A stretch of DNA of 64,000 nt from Candidatus Thalassarchaeum sp. (GCA_016777225.1 JADHRW010000001.1:234981-298980); one strand, 5' to 3'; shown: positions 1 to 8,156, numbered from the stretch's first letter. A program made the numbers and translations. The notes: generated by a model not told the origin, from the sequence alone.

Positions 1-156
1 ATGGCGAGGAATGTAAGTAAAGGGAGAGGCGGACGTAGTAAACAAGTAAATTCAGCTATTCCTAAAACTATTGATTCGATTAAGGTCCTAAGTCAAAATG
101 ACCCACAAATTGATGAGGCAGCTCAAGGCAAATATATGCTACAAGGTAAACTTTAG
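1..156 (+). CDS. Short basic ORF at the window edge, possibly the 3' end of a longer gene
   Basis: An open frame runs from base 1, which happens to be an ATG, to a TAG at 154-156. It gives 51 residues that begin basic and glycine-rich (MARNVSKGRGGRSKQ) and continue without recognisable domains. Because the frame is open at the very first base, the ATG may be an internal Met and the gene may begin before the window. I do not recognise the family. The next gene on the same strand starts about 60 bp downstream, so the two may be cotranscribed. Confidence 0.35.
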   Translation: MARNVSKGRGGRSKQVNSAIPKTIDSIKVLSQNDPQIDEAAQGKYMLQGKL

Positions 157-215
157 ACTTCATACCACCGATGAAAGCGTTAAACCAAAAGGGTAGGTCG
201 CCGATTGTGATATAC

Positions 216-764
216 ATGGCTCAGACAGACTGGAATGAGGCTCTAACTAAACCAAGTAGTATGATTTCAATTACTGCATTGTTACTAGGCCTTTGGGTAA
301 TTATACTATCAATCGTTAATATAGTTGAAGGAGCTTACTCTCCAGGATACAAAGTTACTTGGCTTAGTTTCTTAGGATTTACAGAGGGAGCTAATTTTGT
401 TGCAAATGATACTGGTTTTATTATTGACGATGCAGTATTTGCTATATTTGGAATAATCCTAATAGGAGCAGGAGATTATGGTATGAAGAAAGCAAATACT
501 CTTGTAAATGGAGGTAATGAGTCATCTGAAGGTGCTATCTCTTGGATTTTAGGGCTTCCAAATAGTTATTTCATGAATAATCTAATCAGAGGTGAGGGTG
601 TAAAACAGACAATGTCAAGCTGGCTCGTTGTCATAGGAATACTATTCTATATTGTTTGGAGCATTCAAAATAACACATGGGTCGATCCGGGTGTTTATTC
701 TGTAATGATTTCATTAGTGGCCTTCGGATTCGCATTAAATATTAGTTCAAAAGCTGAAGGATGA
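216..764 (+). CDS. Small polytopic membrane protein, unknown function
   Basis: The predicted protein is about 182 residues from ATG 216; an upstream in-frame ATG at 171 would add 15 residues with no better signal. Four hydrophobic segments can be seen: one near the N-terminus (LLLGLWVIILSIVNIV), one around FAIFGIILIGAG, one around SSWLVVIGILFYIVW and one at the C-terminus (VMISLVAFGFAL). A short acidic loop lies between the first two. I see no catalytic or cofactor motif and recognise no family. It converges tail to tail with the CoA-biosynthesis fusion gene, with only 9 bp between the two stop codons. Confidence 0.7.
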   Translation: MAQTDWNEALTKPSSMISITALLLGLWVIILSIVNIVEGAYSPGYKVTWLSFLGFTEGANFVANDTGFIIDDAVFAIFGIILIGAGDYGMKKANTLVNGGNESSEGAISWILGLPNSYFMNNLIRGEGVKQTMSSWLVVIGILFYIVWSIQNNTWVDPGVYSVMISLVAFGFALNISSKAEG

Positions 765-773
765 ACTAAATTA

Positions 774-1784
774 TTAATTAAATAGAGATACAAGGCTCTG
801 ACAACGAGATTTAGAATCTAATCCAGTGATTCTTAAAACGACTCCTTGATTTGGTTGTCCATATAATATGGCAGAATTCATTGGTGCTAAAAGATGCAGT
901 AGCAGAGGTGCTAAATCTTCTTCTCCGTCTACTATGATGAGAGTCCTCAGATTCTTCAGAGTCCAATTATCTATGGCTATTTTACAAGAATGAAATAATG
1001 ACTTAGTTAACATCCCTGGAGGGTTATGACATTCAATCACACAATCATATAATGTTTGATTTATTTCTTTAAACCCATCCCATTTCATACGTTTTGTTTT
1101 CTCATCAATTAGTCCAATAGAAGCAACTTTACCTATGTCTTGTAACGATTTAACTGTAACATCTCCAACTGCAATAATTGGTGAATGATGGCTTTTTAAA
1201 GAGTTCAATGCATCTTTAATTGCTATAGAATGATCAGACTCCGGACCTTTGAATAAAACTCCGAAAGGGTCTTTTAAGGATACTTCCGCGTCTTTAGTTA
1301 AATGAAGTTCAGAACTAAGAAAAGAATCTTCAAACCAATTATTACCTTCAGGGTCAATATCCCCATCCCTTATCCTTGAACTTGAAATTATACTACCATC
1401 TTTAGAATATACATGTGGGACTTCAATAATTGATAGTTCATCCAAATTACTTTCGACACGAATTCTATTAATTGATATACAGTTAGACATCGTTTCACTA
1501 GTACAAAAGATCATTGAGGCTTTATCATGATAAGTAGCGACCCCATATTCGTCAACTAACTTATGGAAAGATATTCTAGAATTATCTTCTAAGAGAAGAT
1601 TTGATTGAATATAATCACATCTTTCTTTCCAAGAGGAAATTCTTGAATCTTTCTGCTGAGCGATTTCATCAGAAATTACCCATATTTCTAGATTATCACA
1701 ATAAGATAGCCCTGTTTCAATCAATTTTTGATGTCCAATATGGAAGAATTCGAATGTCCCCCCCACGAGCCCGACACTTTCCAT
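774..1784 (-). CDS. Fusion of archaeal pantetheine-phosphate adenylyltransferase and GTP-dependent dephospho-CoA kinase
   Basis: This looks like a bifunctional enzyme for the last two steps of CoA synthesis. Residues 1 to about 150 form a nucleotidyltransferase domain with the N-terminal signature GGTFEFFHIGH (HxGH class) and a later SSSRIRDG motif (ISSTxIR type). Residues about 165-336 match the archaeal DUF359 family, now known as GTP-dependent dephospho-CoA kinase: PFGVLFKG, VGDVTVKSL, DEKTKRM, NPPGMLT, VDGEEDLAPL and YGQPNQGVV are all present. In most archaea I know these are two genes. I chose ATG 1784 because GGAGG lies 4 nt upstream and the fold begins right after it; a GTG/ATG further upstream would add about 7 residues. 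A long structured leader or ncRNA lies directly upstream. Confidence 0.88.
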   Translation of the reverse strand: MESVGLVGGTFEFFHIGHQKLIETGLSYCDNLEIWVISDEIAQQKDSRISSWKERCDYIQSNLLLEDNSRISFHKLVDEYGVATYHDKASMIFCTSETMSNCISINRIRVESNLDELSIIEVPHVYSKDGSIISSSRIRDGDIDPEGNNWFEDSFLSSELHLTKDAEVSLKDPFGVLFKGPESDHSIAIKDALNSLKSHHSPIIAVGDVTVKSLQDIGKVASIGLIDEKTKRMKWDGFKEINQTLYDCVIECHNPPGMLTKSLFHSCKIAIDNWTLKNLRTLIIVDGEEDLAPLLLHLLAPMNSAILYGQPNQGVVLRITGLDSKSRCQSLVSLFN

Positions 1785-1814
1785 CAACCCTCCAACCATA
1801 CACATCTGACTTGA

Positions 1815-2150
1815 GAACTGCGGAAGTAAAGTGTGCCCCAGGGTGTAACGGAGCCTTTCACCGCACTTTCATGCTCTGACTCCTGACCCCACCCCAGGAC
1901 GTATGTTGGATTGTGGGGTAGTCCCTAGAATCATCCCTTTCGGTCAACAGGGGACCTTACACAATCCATGCCGTCTGTATTGCGCCAGAGGTCATTCCAA
2001 AAGGAATAATCTCTTCAATTATTCACAATAAGTCACTCTGGTCTTCGACAGACGGAGACCCATATCTGTGGTACCGAGTTTCATCCTATTACCTCCGGCA
2101 GGGGGTTTTGTCAACTCGGTGTTGCCAGTTGGGCAGGACGACTAACCTAC
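1815..2150 (-). ncRNA. Unidentified highly structured RNA: independent ncRNA or long 5' leader of the CoA fusion gene
   Basis: This gap of about 400 bp has no credible gene. It is visibly richer in G and C than its surroundings and full of inverted repeats. Read on the minus strand: CCGAGTT (about 2103) pairs with AACTCGG (about 2075); CCGTCTGT pairs with ACAGACGG, enclosing CCAGAG/CTCTGG and ATTCC-TTTT-GGAAT; GGATTGTG pairs with CACAATCC, enclosing GTCCC/GGGAC and a CCGAAAGG hairpin; GCAT-GAAA-GTGC is a further hairpin. Two GAAA (GNRA) tetraloops form only on the minus strand, and a strong TATA box lies about 25 bp before the structured part. I looked for the universal RNase P and SRP RNA motifs and did not find them. 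Ends are approximate. Confidence 0.6.
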
Positions 2151-2171
2151 ATTCATTCAATAACTCATCGA

Positions 2172-2181
2172 TTTATATAAA
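2172..2181 (-). promoter_or_regulatory. TATA box for the structured RNA / CoA fusion gene
   Basis: The minus strand reads TTTATATAAA here, close to an ideal archaeal TATA box. A start site 24-27 nt downstream would fall near 2150, where the structured region begins. The motif is nearly palindromic, so the sequence alone does not fix the direction. The gene to its right on the minus strand ends at 2208, so a minus-strand transcript starting here makes sense. Confidence 0.55.
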
Positions 2182-2207
2182 TAAGAAAAAATGACATATT
2201 AATTTAA

Positions 2208-4838
2208 TTAAAGATTGATTAAATCTATATTTTCATGAAAACCTGTTTTGCGAGAAAGTAGTCTTTGACCTATAATTTCATCTCCACTAAATGCAACTTT
2301 AGGAGATATATCGGGCCATTTTTCAAGTGGTTGAGCAAGCCATCCTGAGAGATGATGAGTTCTACCTGGACGAGGAGGTATTTTTTTTACAGAAGATTCA
2401 ATGGCTTCTAGAAGTTCCAATAAAGAATCTGCAGATTCAGGCAATCTATCTCTTTCTCTACGACCTCGGAGTCTACGGACTAATAATGGATATATATCAG
2501 GATTAAAACCGGGATGACTAAAATTCTCAAGCCCCGGTGCATTACTGAATTCACCAATCGGCCTTAGTACAAGAGCGACCCAAGGCTTGGGGTTAGAAAT
2601 AACCCATTCAGATAATTCATCATCGCTTAATAATTTCAATAATATCTCAGGTGCTAAAGAGGCCCACCAATCATAAGGTAACCTTTCAATAATTAGATTA
2701 ATTTCTTCATTAGTAAGTTCTTTATCACTGAACATAGAACTAACTAAGATAGACCAAATCTTCAAATCATGATTATTTGGTAAATTTTTAGCTTGTAATA
2801 ATATTTTATCTAGAATAGTGGAGAAATCGCCACCTCGACCTCTTTCAATAGAATATAGCCAAGAAACTCCTTGAAGTGCATTAAGGGAATTTTTAGGAGG
2901 ATAGGAAAGCCATGCTTGTAATGCCCAATTTACTAAATCTCCATGGAGTTCACTGGGTACCCATGCAGCATTAGCAAGAAATTGAGCAGCTACCCAAGCA
3001 GTACCACGAGATGCATCTACAGGGTCAGTTGCCGGACGTGTTCGTATCGTAGTCTCACGTTCTTCTCTTATTTTTTGCTCTAATTGACCTGCGAAATAAT
3101 CGAGGATTTCTTCTGTCGCTTGATCGGCAATTTCAGCAAGTTTATCAAGTGGCATATGATTAATATCAAATAAAATTAACCATTCTACTGACATTCGATC
3201 TTTGAGCCGCTGCCACCGTGGCCATCTAGTGTATTTAGGAGAGGCAATCCAAGAGGCGATAGGATATCTTGCTTCCATTTGATTAGCCCAGTCTTCATTG
3301 CCATTAGGGTATTGAGAAATTGCTGAATTAACCATAGAAAGATAACCAGAATCTAATTCTTCAGGCTTAGAATTATGTAAATTACTAAGGCCAACAATCT
3401 CCCAAGGAGTAATTGCTAAATTACTCTGAGTAATACCTGTTTGTATAGTATTCGGAATATTATCTATTAATTTTAATGGAATTATCACTCCATTAGATGT
3501 TTGAAGCCTTAGCCAAGGTAGTGGTCTAAGATTATCAGAATAAAGAAGATTTTGTACATTAGTAATTGAAGAAAAATTATGTTTGATAAGGATTCTCAGT
3601 TTAGGATGCATCATAATTGACGATTCAACCTCATTAGACATATTATCTTCTACTTCTAGCACTAATGGTGGTCTCTCTTCTGAAGATATTACCCAATCAA
3701 CTAGAGAAGCAATAGCGTATTTGCCCAATCCACGTGTATCAAGTTTTCTTATCATTTTATCATCCGTTGTAAAAATAGCATTCCCCCAATCTCTTCTAAA
3801 TTTCCTCCAAGTAGAATCATCAGTTCGGACCTTTCTTGTAGACATTATTCTATCGCTTAATGATTGTACACGCTTCTTTAATTCTGACTTAGATAATCTT
3901 GGGTGCGCTTTCTTAATCCAAAAGTCAAGAGATGCCAATGGATAATGATCACTTACTAAATCTAAACCCCCTAGATTTGCAATAATTAGAGAATTAATTC
4001 TAGCAGTTCTAAGAAGCATTGTCTTGGAAAGATCATCCGGTAAAATTGCTATCAATGGAACCTTTGGCCTGATTTCCTGACTTAATTCGTGACATTGCCC
4101 TAAGGTCCAGTCTCCTCGATGAAATGTATCCTCATTTAATGGAGGATTTTGCCTTGTTTTAGGTAAATCAAACCAAGTACCAAAAGTCATTGCTATTGGA
4201 TTGCTTTCATCAATTAAATTTGCTCTAATAATTCCAATTACTGATTTATCTGCGGTGTATGTCTCAATTTTTTCGGGGTCTGACGATGAAGGAGGCGCAG
4301 ATGCCATAGTCATAGATTGTAAATCAAACCATCTAGGATCTTTTTCCTTGAAAATAGCCCAATTCCAGCGAACCCCTTCATTTCCGATGGAATCTGAATC
4401 ATTATTATCTAATTCAGGAGGCCTGTCAGGTATGAGTATCATGGATGACTTTGGAATAGAAGATAAGCCGATTAATATGTTACCACCATCCTTATCTAAA
4501 ATGCAGAACTTATCCATTCCAGATGGCAATGGTAAGGCTTCTATTGCTCTAGACCTTTCATCAGATCTAATTCTATCCCAGCCTAAATCAGTCAAATGTA
4601 AATGCGCACCTCTACTACCTGCAGTAAGGTCACTAGAGACTAGTCCCTCATTTCTTAGCTTCCTTAATTCTGCAGATGCATGTGGCATCTGAAGATCTAC
4701 ATCTCTAGCCAAAGTGCTTACAGTAGCTCCCCCTTCTGATAATCTATTCAAAAGTCTTCGACGATATCGACTACGTATTTTAATCGGTGTAGAAACAAAA
4801 GCGCGAACGTCGTCGAATTCAGAACCTTTCGACACCAT
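2208..4838 (-). CDS. Large protein with N-terminal winged-helix DNA-binding domain, unknown function
   Basis: The protein has 876 residues. Residues about 20-95 look like a MarR/ArsR-type winged helix: RSRYRRRLLNRLSEGG, then a recognition-helix region (MPHASAELRKLRNEGLV), then a wing (SRGAHLHLTDLGWDRI). The remaining 780 residues are tryptophan- and proline-rich, soluble in character, without membrane segments or nucleotide-binding motifs I can name, and end in an arginine-rich stretch (RRLRGRRERDR). The family looks lineage-specific. A regulatory role is inferred only from the N-terminal domain. The 250-bp upstream region carries an imperfect inverted repeat that could be an operator, and two further small winged-helix genes diverge from it. 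Confidence 0.75.
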   Translation of the reverse strand: MVSKGSEFDDVRAFVSTPIKIRSRYRRRLLNRLSEGGATVSTLARDVDLQMPHASAELRKLRNEGLVSSDLTAGSRGAHLHLTDLGWDRIRSDERSRAIEALPLPSGMDKFCILDKDGGNILIGLSSIPKSSMILIPDRPPELDNNDSDSIGNEGVRWNWAIFKEKDPRWFDLQSMTMASAPPSSSDPEKIETYTADKSVIGIIRANLIDESNPIAMTFGTWFDLPKTRQNPPLNEDTFHRGDWTLGQCHELSQEIRPKVPLIAILPDDLSKTMLLRTARINSLIIANLGGLDLVSDHYPLASLDFWIKKAHPRLSKSELKKRVQSLSDRIMSTRKVRTDDSTWRKFRRDWGNAIFTTDDKMIRKLDTRGLGKYAIASLVDWVISSEERPPLVLEVEDNMSNEVESSIMMHPKLRILIKHNFSSITNVQNLLYSDNLRPLPWLRLQTSNGVIIPLKLIDNIPNTIQTGITQSNLAITPWEIVGLSNLHNSKPEELDSGYLSMVNSAISQYPNGNEDWANQMEARYPIASWIASPKYTRWPRWQRLKDRMSVEWLILFDINHMPLDKLAEIADQATEEILDYFAGQLEQKIREERETTIRTRPATDPVDASRGTAWVAAQFLANAAWVPSELHGDLVNWALQAWLSYPPKNSLNALQGVSWLYSIERGRGGDFSTILDKILLQAKNLPNNHDLKIWSILVSSMFSDKELTNEEINLIIERLPYDWWASLAPEILLKLLSDDELSEWVISNPKPWVALVLRPIGEFSNAPGLENFSHPGFNPDIYPLLVRRLRGRRERDRLPESADSLLELLEAIESSVKKIPPRPGRTHHLSGWLAQPLEKWPDISPKVAFSGDEIIGQRLLSRKTGFHENIDLINL

Positions 4839-4890
4839 TGACCATCTCTGTAATCAACCACTTCAAAACTATGTATTAAATTTTGCATTA

Positions 4891-4995
4891 TAGTTACATT
4901 TAGTTGCACATTTCTAGTGGAAAAATAACTAGTTTCATTTTAACACCGAAAAATAACAATAGAATAGTACTAAATTGCACAACGATATGTAACTA
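4891..4995. promoter_or_regulatory. Candidate divergent operator with an imperfect inverted repeat
   Basis: Between the winged-helix gene (start 4838) and the rightward pair (start about 5093) lies a gene-free AT-rich stretch. It holds AGTTACATTTAGTTGCAC at 4892-4909 and, in inverted orientation, a copy at 4977-4994 whose complement reads AGTTACATATCGTTGTGC; 14 of 18 positions agree. TTGCAC also recurs in direct orientation at 4904 and 4975. A TATA-like CATTATAT near 5018 could serve the rightward genes. A winged-helix regulator next to paired half-sites suggests autoregulation, but this is inference. Confidence 0.3.
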
Positions 4996-5092
4996 AATCA
5001 AACAATAAGTTGCAGAAGCATTATATCACCACCCGTCACCCTACCTATATCGAACCGGTAGCCGAGTCGGATTGAATGAAGGAATGATGCCC

Positions 5093-5371
5093 ATGGATGC
5101 GAACAAAATCCGAGAATTGGTTAAAAAACATCTTTCTGAAAAGCCGAGGAACACTACCGAGATCAACGAATGGATATCTAAGCAAACACAGATTAAACCG
5201 ATTTTCGATATAGCTGCGTTATTAGAATCAGACCCTAGCATAATAAGAATAGGACGAGTTAGAAGAAGCGGAGTAGTAGGTAAAAAATCGCCCCTATCGG
5301 AATGGGCTACCGAAGAGTGGGTGAATCACCATCAAAGAAAACAGCCTGAAAAAAGGAGAGAAAAAATATGA
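5093..5371 (+). CDS. Small basic winged-helix-like protein, first of a coupled pair
   Basis: The product is about 92 residues from ATG 5093 (MDANKIRELVKKHLSEKPRN...). TTG 5072 and ATG 5084/5087 are in frame upstream; 5093 is preferred because GAAGGA lies about 9 nt before it and the helical domain begins directly after. The pattern is helix, a turn, a second helix (TTEINEWISKQTQ), a third helix (IFDIAALLESD), then a beta-wing-like IIRIGRVRRSG and a basic tail (RKQPEKRREKI), which fits a winged helix. Its stop overlaps the next start (ATGA at 5368), so the two proteins are translationally coupled. I do not recognise a named family. Confidence 0.65.
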   Translation: MDANKIRELVKKHLSEKPRNTTEINEWISKQTQIKPIFDIAALLESDPSIIRIGRVRRSGVVGKKSPLSEWATEEWVNHHQRKQPEKRREKI

Positions 5372-5622
5372 GGACAACGAGACTAAGACAAAAAATCAAA
5401 AAATTTCTAGACACTAAAGGCGAAGCGAATACAACTGAAATTCTAGAACATGTGAATTCTACCATGAGGCATGGAACTACGCCTCAACAATTAGGTAATG
5501 TATTATCTAAAGATAAAGACATCATGAAGATAGCAACTACAAAACGTGGCGGAGCACTCTCTGGCCGTTACGAAATATGTGTTTGGCAATTGAGACCTGG
5601 TGCAATAGAAAACCAAGAATAA
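5368..5622 (+). CDS. Small basic winged-helix-like protein, second of a coupled pair
   Basis: This 84-residue protein starts at the ATG of an ATGA overlap with the preceding gene. It has the same general plan as its partner: basic helix (RTTRLRQKIKKFLDTKG), a helix-turn-helix-like NTTEILEHVNSTMR, a third helix (TPQQLGNVLSKDKDI), then a strand pair (MKIATTKRG, RYEICVWQL). The two may be distant paralogues. It probably binds nucleic acid, perhaps as a heterodimer with the first; no experiment or named family supports this. It converges with the aldolase gene 16 bp downstream. Confidence 0.65.
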   Translation: MRTTRLRQKIKKFLDTKGEANTTEILEHVNSTMRHGTTPQQLGNVLSKDKDIMKIATTKRGGALSGRYEICVWQLRPGAIENQE

Positions 5623-5638
5623 AAACAAAAATCTATTT

Positions 5639-6646
5639 TTATTCTAGATCGGAGTTCCAATCCCCTGTTCGAGCTAGACTATTCATCTTCGCACGATGTA
5701 AAAATACCGATTGACTCCCCTCATGTTCATCATTAGCCCAAGTTTTCAGAGCATTAGCAAGCAAGGCGCGGCCATAAGAGTAGGATAATTCCCACGGATG
5801 CTCGACATCCATTGCATTCATTAAATTCAAATGAGCAGTTGCATCTTCATCAGATTGACCTCCTGATAAGAAAACAATACCTGGCAAATCATGGGGGACA
5901 TGCTTGGTTAAACAATCAACAGTGAGATTTGCAACTTCTTCTCGGGTAATCTGATTTGGACAAGAAGATCCTGCAATAATCATATTTGGCTTCAATAAAG
6001 CACCAGGAAGATGCACCCCCTGCATACGGCATTCTGCAAATGTTGCTTCAAGAATTTCTGATGTGACATCATAACAAGTTTGAGCATCATGATTACCTGC
6101 CATCAAAACTTCTGGTTCAATTATAGGTACAAGTCCTTGTTCTTGACAAATCGAGGCATACCTTGCCAAAGCATGAGCGTTCGTTGATATACATGCCGAG
6201 CTAGGTTTATTGTTTCCGATTTGAATGACGGCTCGCCATTTAGCAAATCGTGCACCCATCAAGAAATATTCTTCACAGCGAGCCCTTAGGCCATCTAGGC
6301 CCTCAGTGATTTTTTCACCACTATTATTAGCCAAATCCTTGGCTCCCGTATCTACCTTAATTCCAGGATATACTCCAATAGATGATAATGCATCGGGTAT
6401 AGAGCGACCATCAGACATTGTTTGCCTAATTGTTTCATCGAAAAGAATAACACCGCTTATAAAATCTTGATAACCTTCAGTTGCAAAAAGATTAGTTCGA
6501 TATGCTCTTCTTGTCTCTGAAGATGCTGTGACACCTACTGATTCAAGTCTATTGGACATAGTTCCATTACTTTCGTCAGCTGCAAGAATTCCTTTGCCTG
6601 CTGCAACTAGATCGCGTGCTGTGTTTTCAAGTAGTTGAGTATCCAT
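5639..6646 (-). CDS. fba: Class I fructose-bisphosphate aldolase, eukaryotic/bacterial type
   Basis: The enzyme cleaves or forms fructose 1,6-bisphosphate through a Schiff base. All key positions of the classical class I family are present over 335 residues: the Asp in ILAADES, the Lys pair in GIKVDTGAKD and FAKWRAV, the Glu in IIEPEVL, and the Schiff-base Lys in ALLKPNM. This is not the archaeal DhnA-type aldolase nor the bifunctional archaeal FBP aldolase/phosphatase, which points to an acquired gene. The fructose-bisphosphatase gene lies 63 bp upstream on the same strand, so the pair supplies consecutive steps of gluconeogenesis. Confidence 0.95.
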   Translation of the reverse strand: MDTQLLENTARDLVAAGKGILAADESNGTMSNRLESVGVTASSETRRAYRTNLFATEGYQDFISGVILFDETIRQTMSDGRSIPDALSSIGVYPGIKVDTGAKDLANNSGEKITEGLDGLRARCEEYFLMGARFAKWRAVIQIGNNKPSSACISTNAHALARYASICQEQGLVPIIEPEVLMAGNHDAQTCYDVTSEILEATFAECRMQGVHLPGALLKPNMIIAGSSCPNQITREEVANLTVDCLTKHVPHDLPGIVFLSGGQSDEDATAHLNLMNAMDVEHPWELSYSYGRALLANALKTWANDEHEGSQSVFLHRAKMNSLARTGDWNSDLE

Positions 6647-6709
6647 ATACTAACCTCGTGCTTACGTGAAGGTTATACAAAATGAAGGCATCGCTTTAGC
6701 AATCCCAGA

Positions 6710-7660
6710 TTAACTAGAATGAGTCCCTTTAACAAACTTATGAATTCCGTTAGCAACATCAATTATTTCTGATTCTACCGAATATTTATTTCCATGGAGA
6801 CTCACACCTTTTGTTCGACCGGAACAGACCCCAGTCCCGATAAATAATGAATCTTCAGATGAACATAAATCATTTCTCTTCCATAGCCTCTCTATGTCTC
6901 CATCAATCATTTCTTCTGCTCTGCGCCGATGTCCTTTATTTTTGAAGACTAAACGCCCTTCAAAAGGTGCATCTAAACCCCGTAAAGCAGTGGCAGTAAT
7001 TACACCTTCAGGTGCAGCACCAATTCCCATCAATAAATCAATATTAGAATTCGGATCTGCTGCATTCAAAGCGGCAGCAATATCCCCATCGCCAATTAAA
7101 ACTACATTTGCCGACAAATCTCTTAATTCTTTAATTAAAATTTCATGTCTTGGACGGTCCATTACTACCACATTTAAATCATTAATTGATTTATCCAAGG
7201 CATTAGAAGTCGCTTCAATATTATATGCTGTAGAAGCATCTAAAGATATTTCCCCATTTAATTCAGGAGAGCCTGCAATTTTATTCATATAACAATCAGG
7301 AGCATGTAAAAGAGCCCCTCTCGGAGCAGCAGCAAGTACAGCCATAGCATTGGGTAAATCATAAGCAACATGATTTGTACATTCTAAAGGATCAACTGCG
7401 ATATCAATGGCAGGCGATTGAGGGTCGCCTTGTAATGACCCTAATGGCTCTCCAATCCACAACATTGGAGCATCGTCTCTTTCCCCTTCACCAATAGCTA
7501 CACGGCCATTGAAAGGAACTTGGTCAAAAACAGCTCTCATTGCTTCAACTGCAGCGCCATCCGCTGCTTTCCCATCGCCTTTACCTATCCACTTTGATGC
7601 CGCTATCGCAGCAGATTCTGTTGCTTGAAGGAAGTACTTCTCGAAATCAACTGTTGCCAT
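6710..7660 (-). CDS. glpX: Fructose-1,6-bisphosphatase class II (GlpX type)
   Basis: GlpX-type phosphatase of 316 residues, hydrolysing fructose 1,6-bisphosphate to fructose 6-phosphate. Family features are the N-terminal ATESAAIAASKWIGKGDGKAAD, the IGEGERDDAPML metal-binding segment, AVDPLECTN (the DPxEGT metal and phosphate motif), the IGDGDIAAAL region and GIGAAPEGVITATAL. One oddity is Cys where most members have Gly in the DPLEGT motif; whether that matters is unknown. It is followed by fba at 63 bp and preceded by moaC at 25 bp, all on the minus strand, so moaE-moaC-glpX-fba could be one transcript. Confidence 0.95.
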   Translation of the reverse strand: MATVDFEKYFLQATESAAIAASKWIGKGDGKAADGAAVEAMRAVFDQVPFNGRVAIGEGERDDAPMLWIGEPLGSLQGDPQSPAIDIAVDPLECTNHVAYDLPNAMAVLAAAPRGALLHAPDCYMNKIAGSPELNGEISLDASTAYNIEATSNALDKSINDLNVVVMDRPRHEILIKELRDLSANVVLIGDGDIAAALNAADPNSNIDLLMGIGAAPEGVITATALRGLDAPFEGRLVFKNKGHRRRAEEMIDGDIERLWKRNDLCSSEDSLFIGTGVCSGRTKGVSLHGNKYSVESEIIDVANGIHKFVKGTHSS

Positions 7661-7685
7661 AATCCCTCCGAGTGTTAATCAGCAT

Positions 7686-8156
7686 TCAATGATGTTGGTC
7701 CCCTTTGCTCTTTTTGAGAACTTGAACTCCATCAATTCGTGAATTAGGATATTGACCCCGGATATCTTTTTCTACTGATTTGAGCATATCCCAAGCACAA
7801 AGTAATCCTGCACTAACTCCACATAATGCTTCCATTTCTACTCCTGTCCTCCAATGTGTCCTTACAGTTACTGTACAGCGTAATTTATTTCCTTCGATAT
7901 CCCAATTTACAGAGCAACCTTCTATTGGAATTAAGTGACAATGGGGTAGCATCCGCGGAGTATCTTTAACAGCCTGTATTGAAGCAATAGTTGAAATTTC
8001 ACGAACATTACCTTTCGAAGATATACCTTTGACTGCATTAATTCCTTCATTAGATAATTCTAAAGTACCAGTAGCGATTGCCTCGCGAAAGACAGGATCT
8101 TTACTACCAACATCTACAATTCCAGTCCATGAGTTGCTTAATTCCTCGTGACCCAT
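7686..8156 (-). CDS. moaC: Cyclic pyranopterin monophosphate synthase (MoaC)
   Basis: MoaC acts with MoaA to turn GTP into cyclic pyranopterin monophosphate, the first intermediate of molybdopterin. The 156-residue protein shows the family landmarks: an N-terminal VDVGSKDPVFREAIATG, the Lys of ISSKGNV, LPHCHLIPIEG (usually IPLCHPL), TGVEMEALCGVSAGLL, and WDMLKSVEKD, which carries the catalytic Asp and Lys (usually YDM.K). The usual glycine-rich KxGGKSG tail is replaced by KKSKGDQHH. It is followed on the same strand by glpX; moaE lies 75 bp upstream. Confidence 0.93.
   Translation of the reverse strand: MGHEELSNSWTGIVDVGSKDPVFREAIATGTLELSNEGINAVKGISSKGNVREISTIASIQAVKDTPRMLPHCHLIPIEGCSVNWDIEGNKLRCTVTVRTHWRTGVEMEALCGVSAGLLCAWDMLKSVEKDIRGQYPNSRIDGVQVLKKSKGDQHH

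Noticed and set aside
1815-2150. RNase P RNA or SRP RNA for the structured stretch
   Set aside because: Size and promoter fit, and a TGTAAC on the plus strand recalls the SRP Alu domain, but the universal SRP helix-8 GGAAG...GAGCA motif and the RNase P GGAAAGTCC and ACAGAA segments were not found on either strand.
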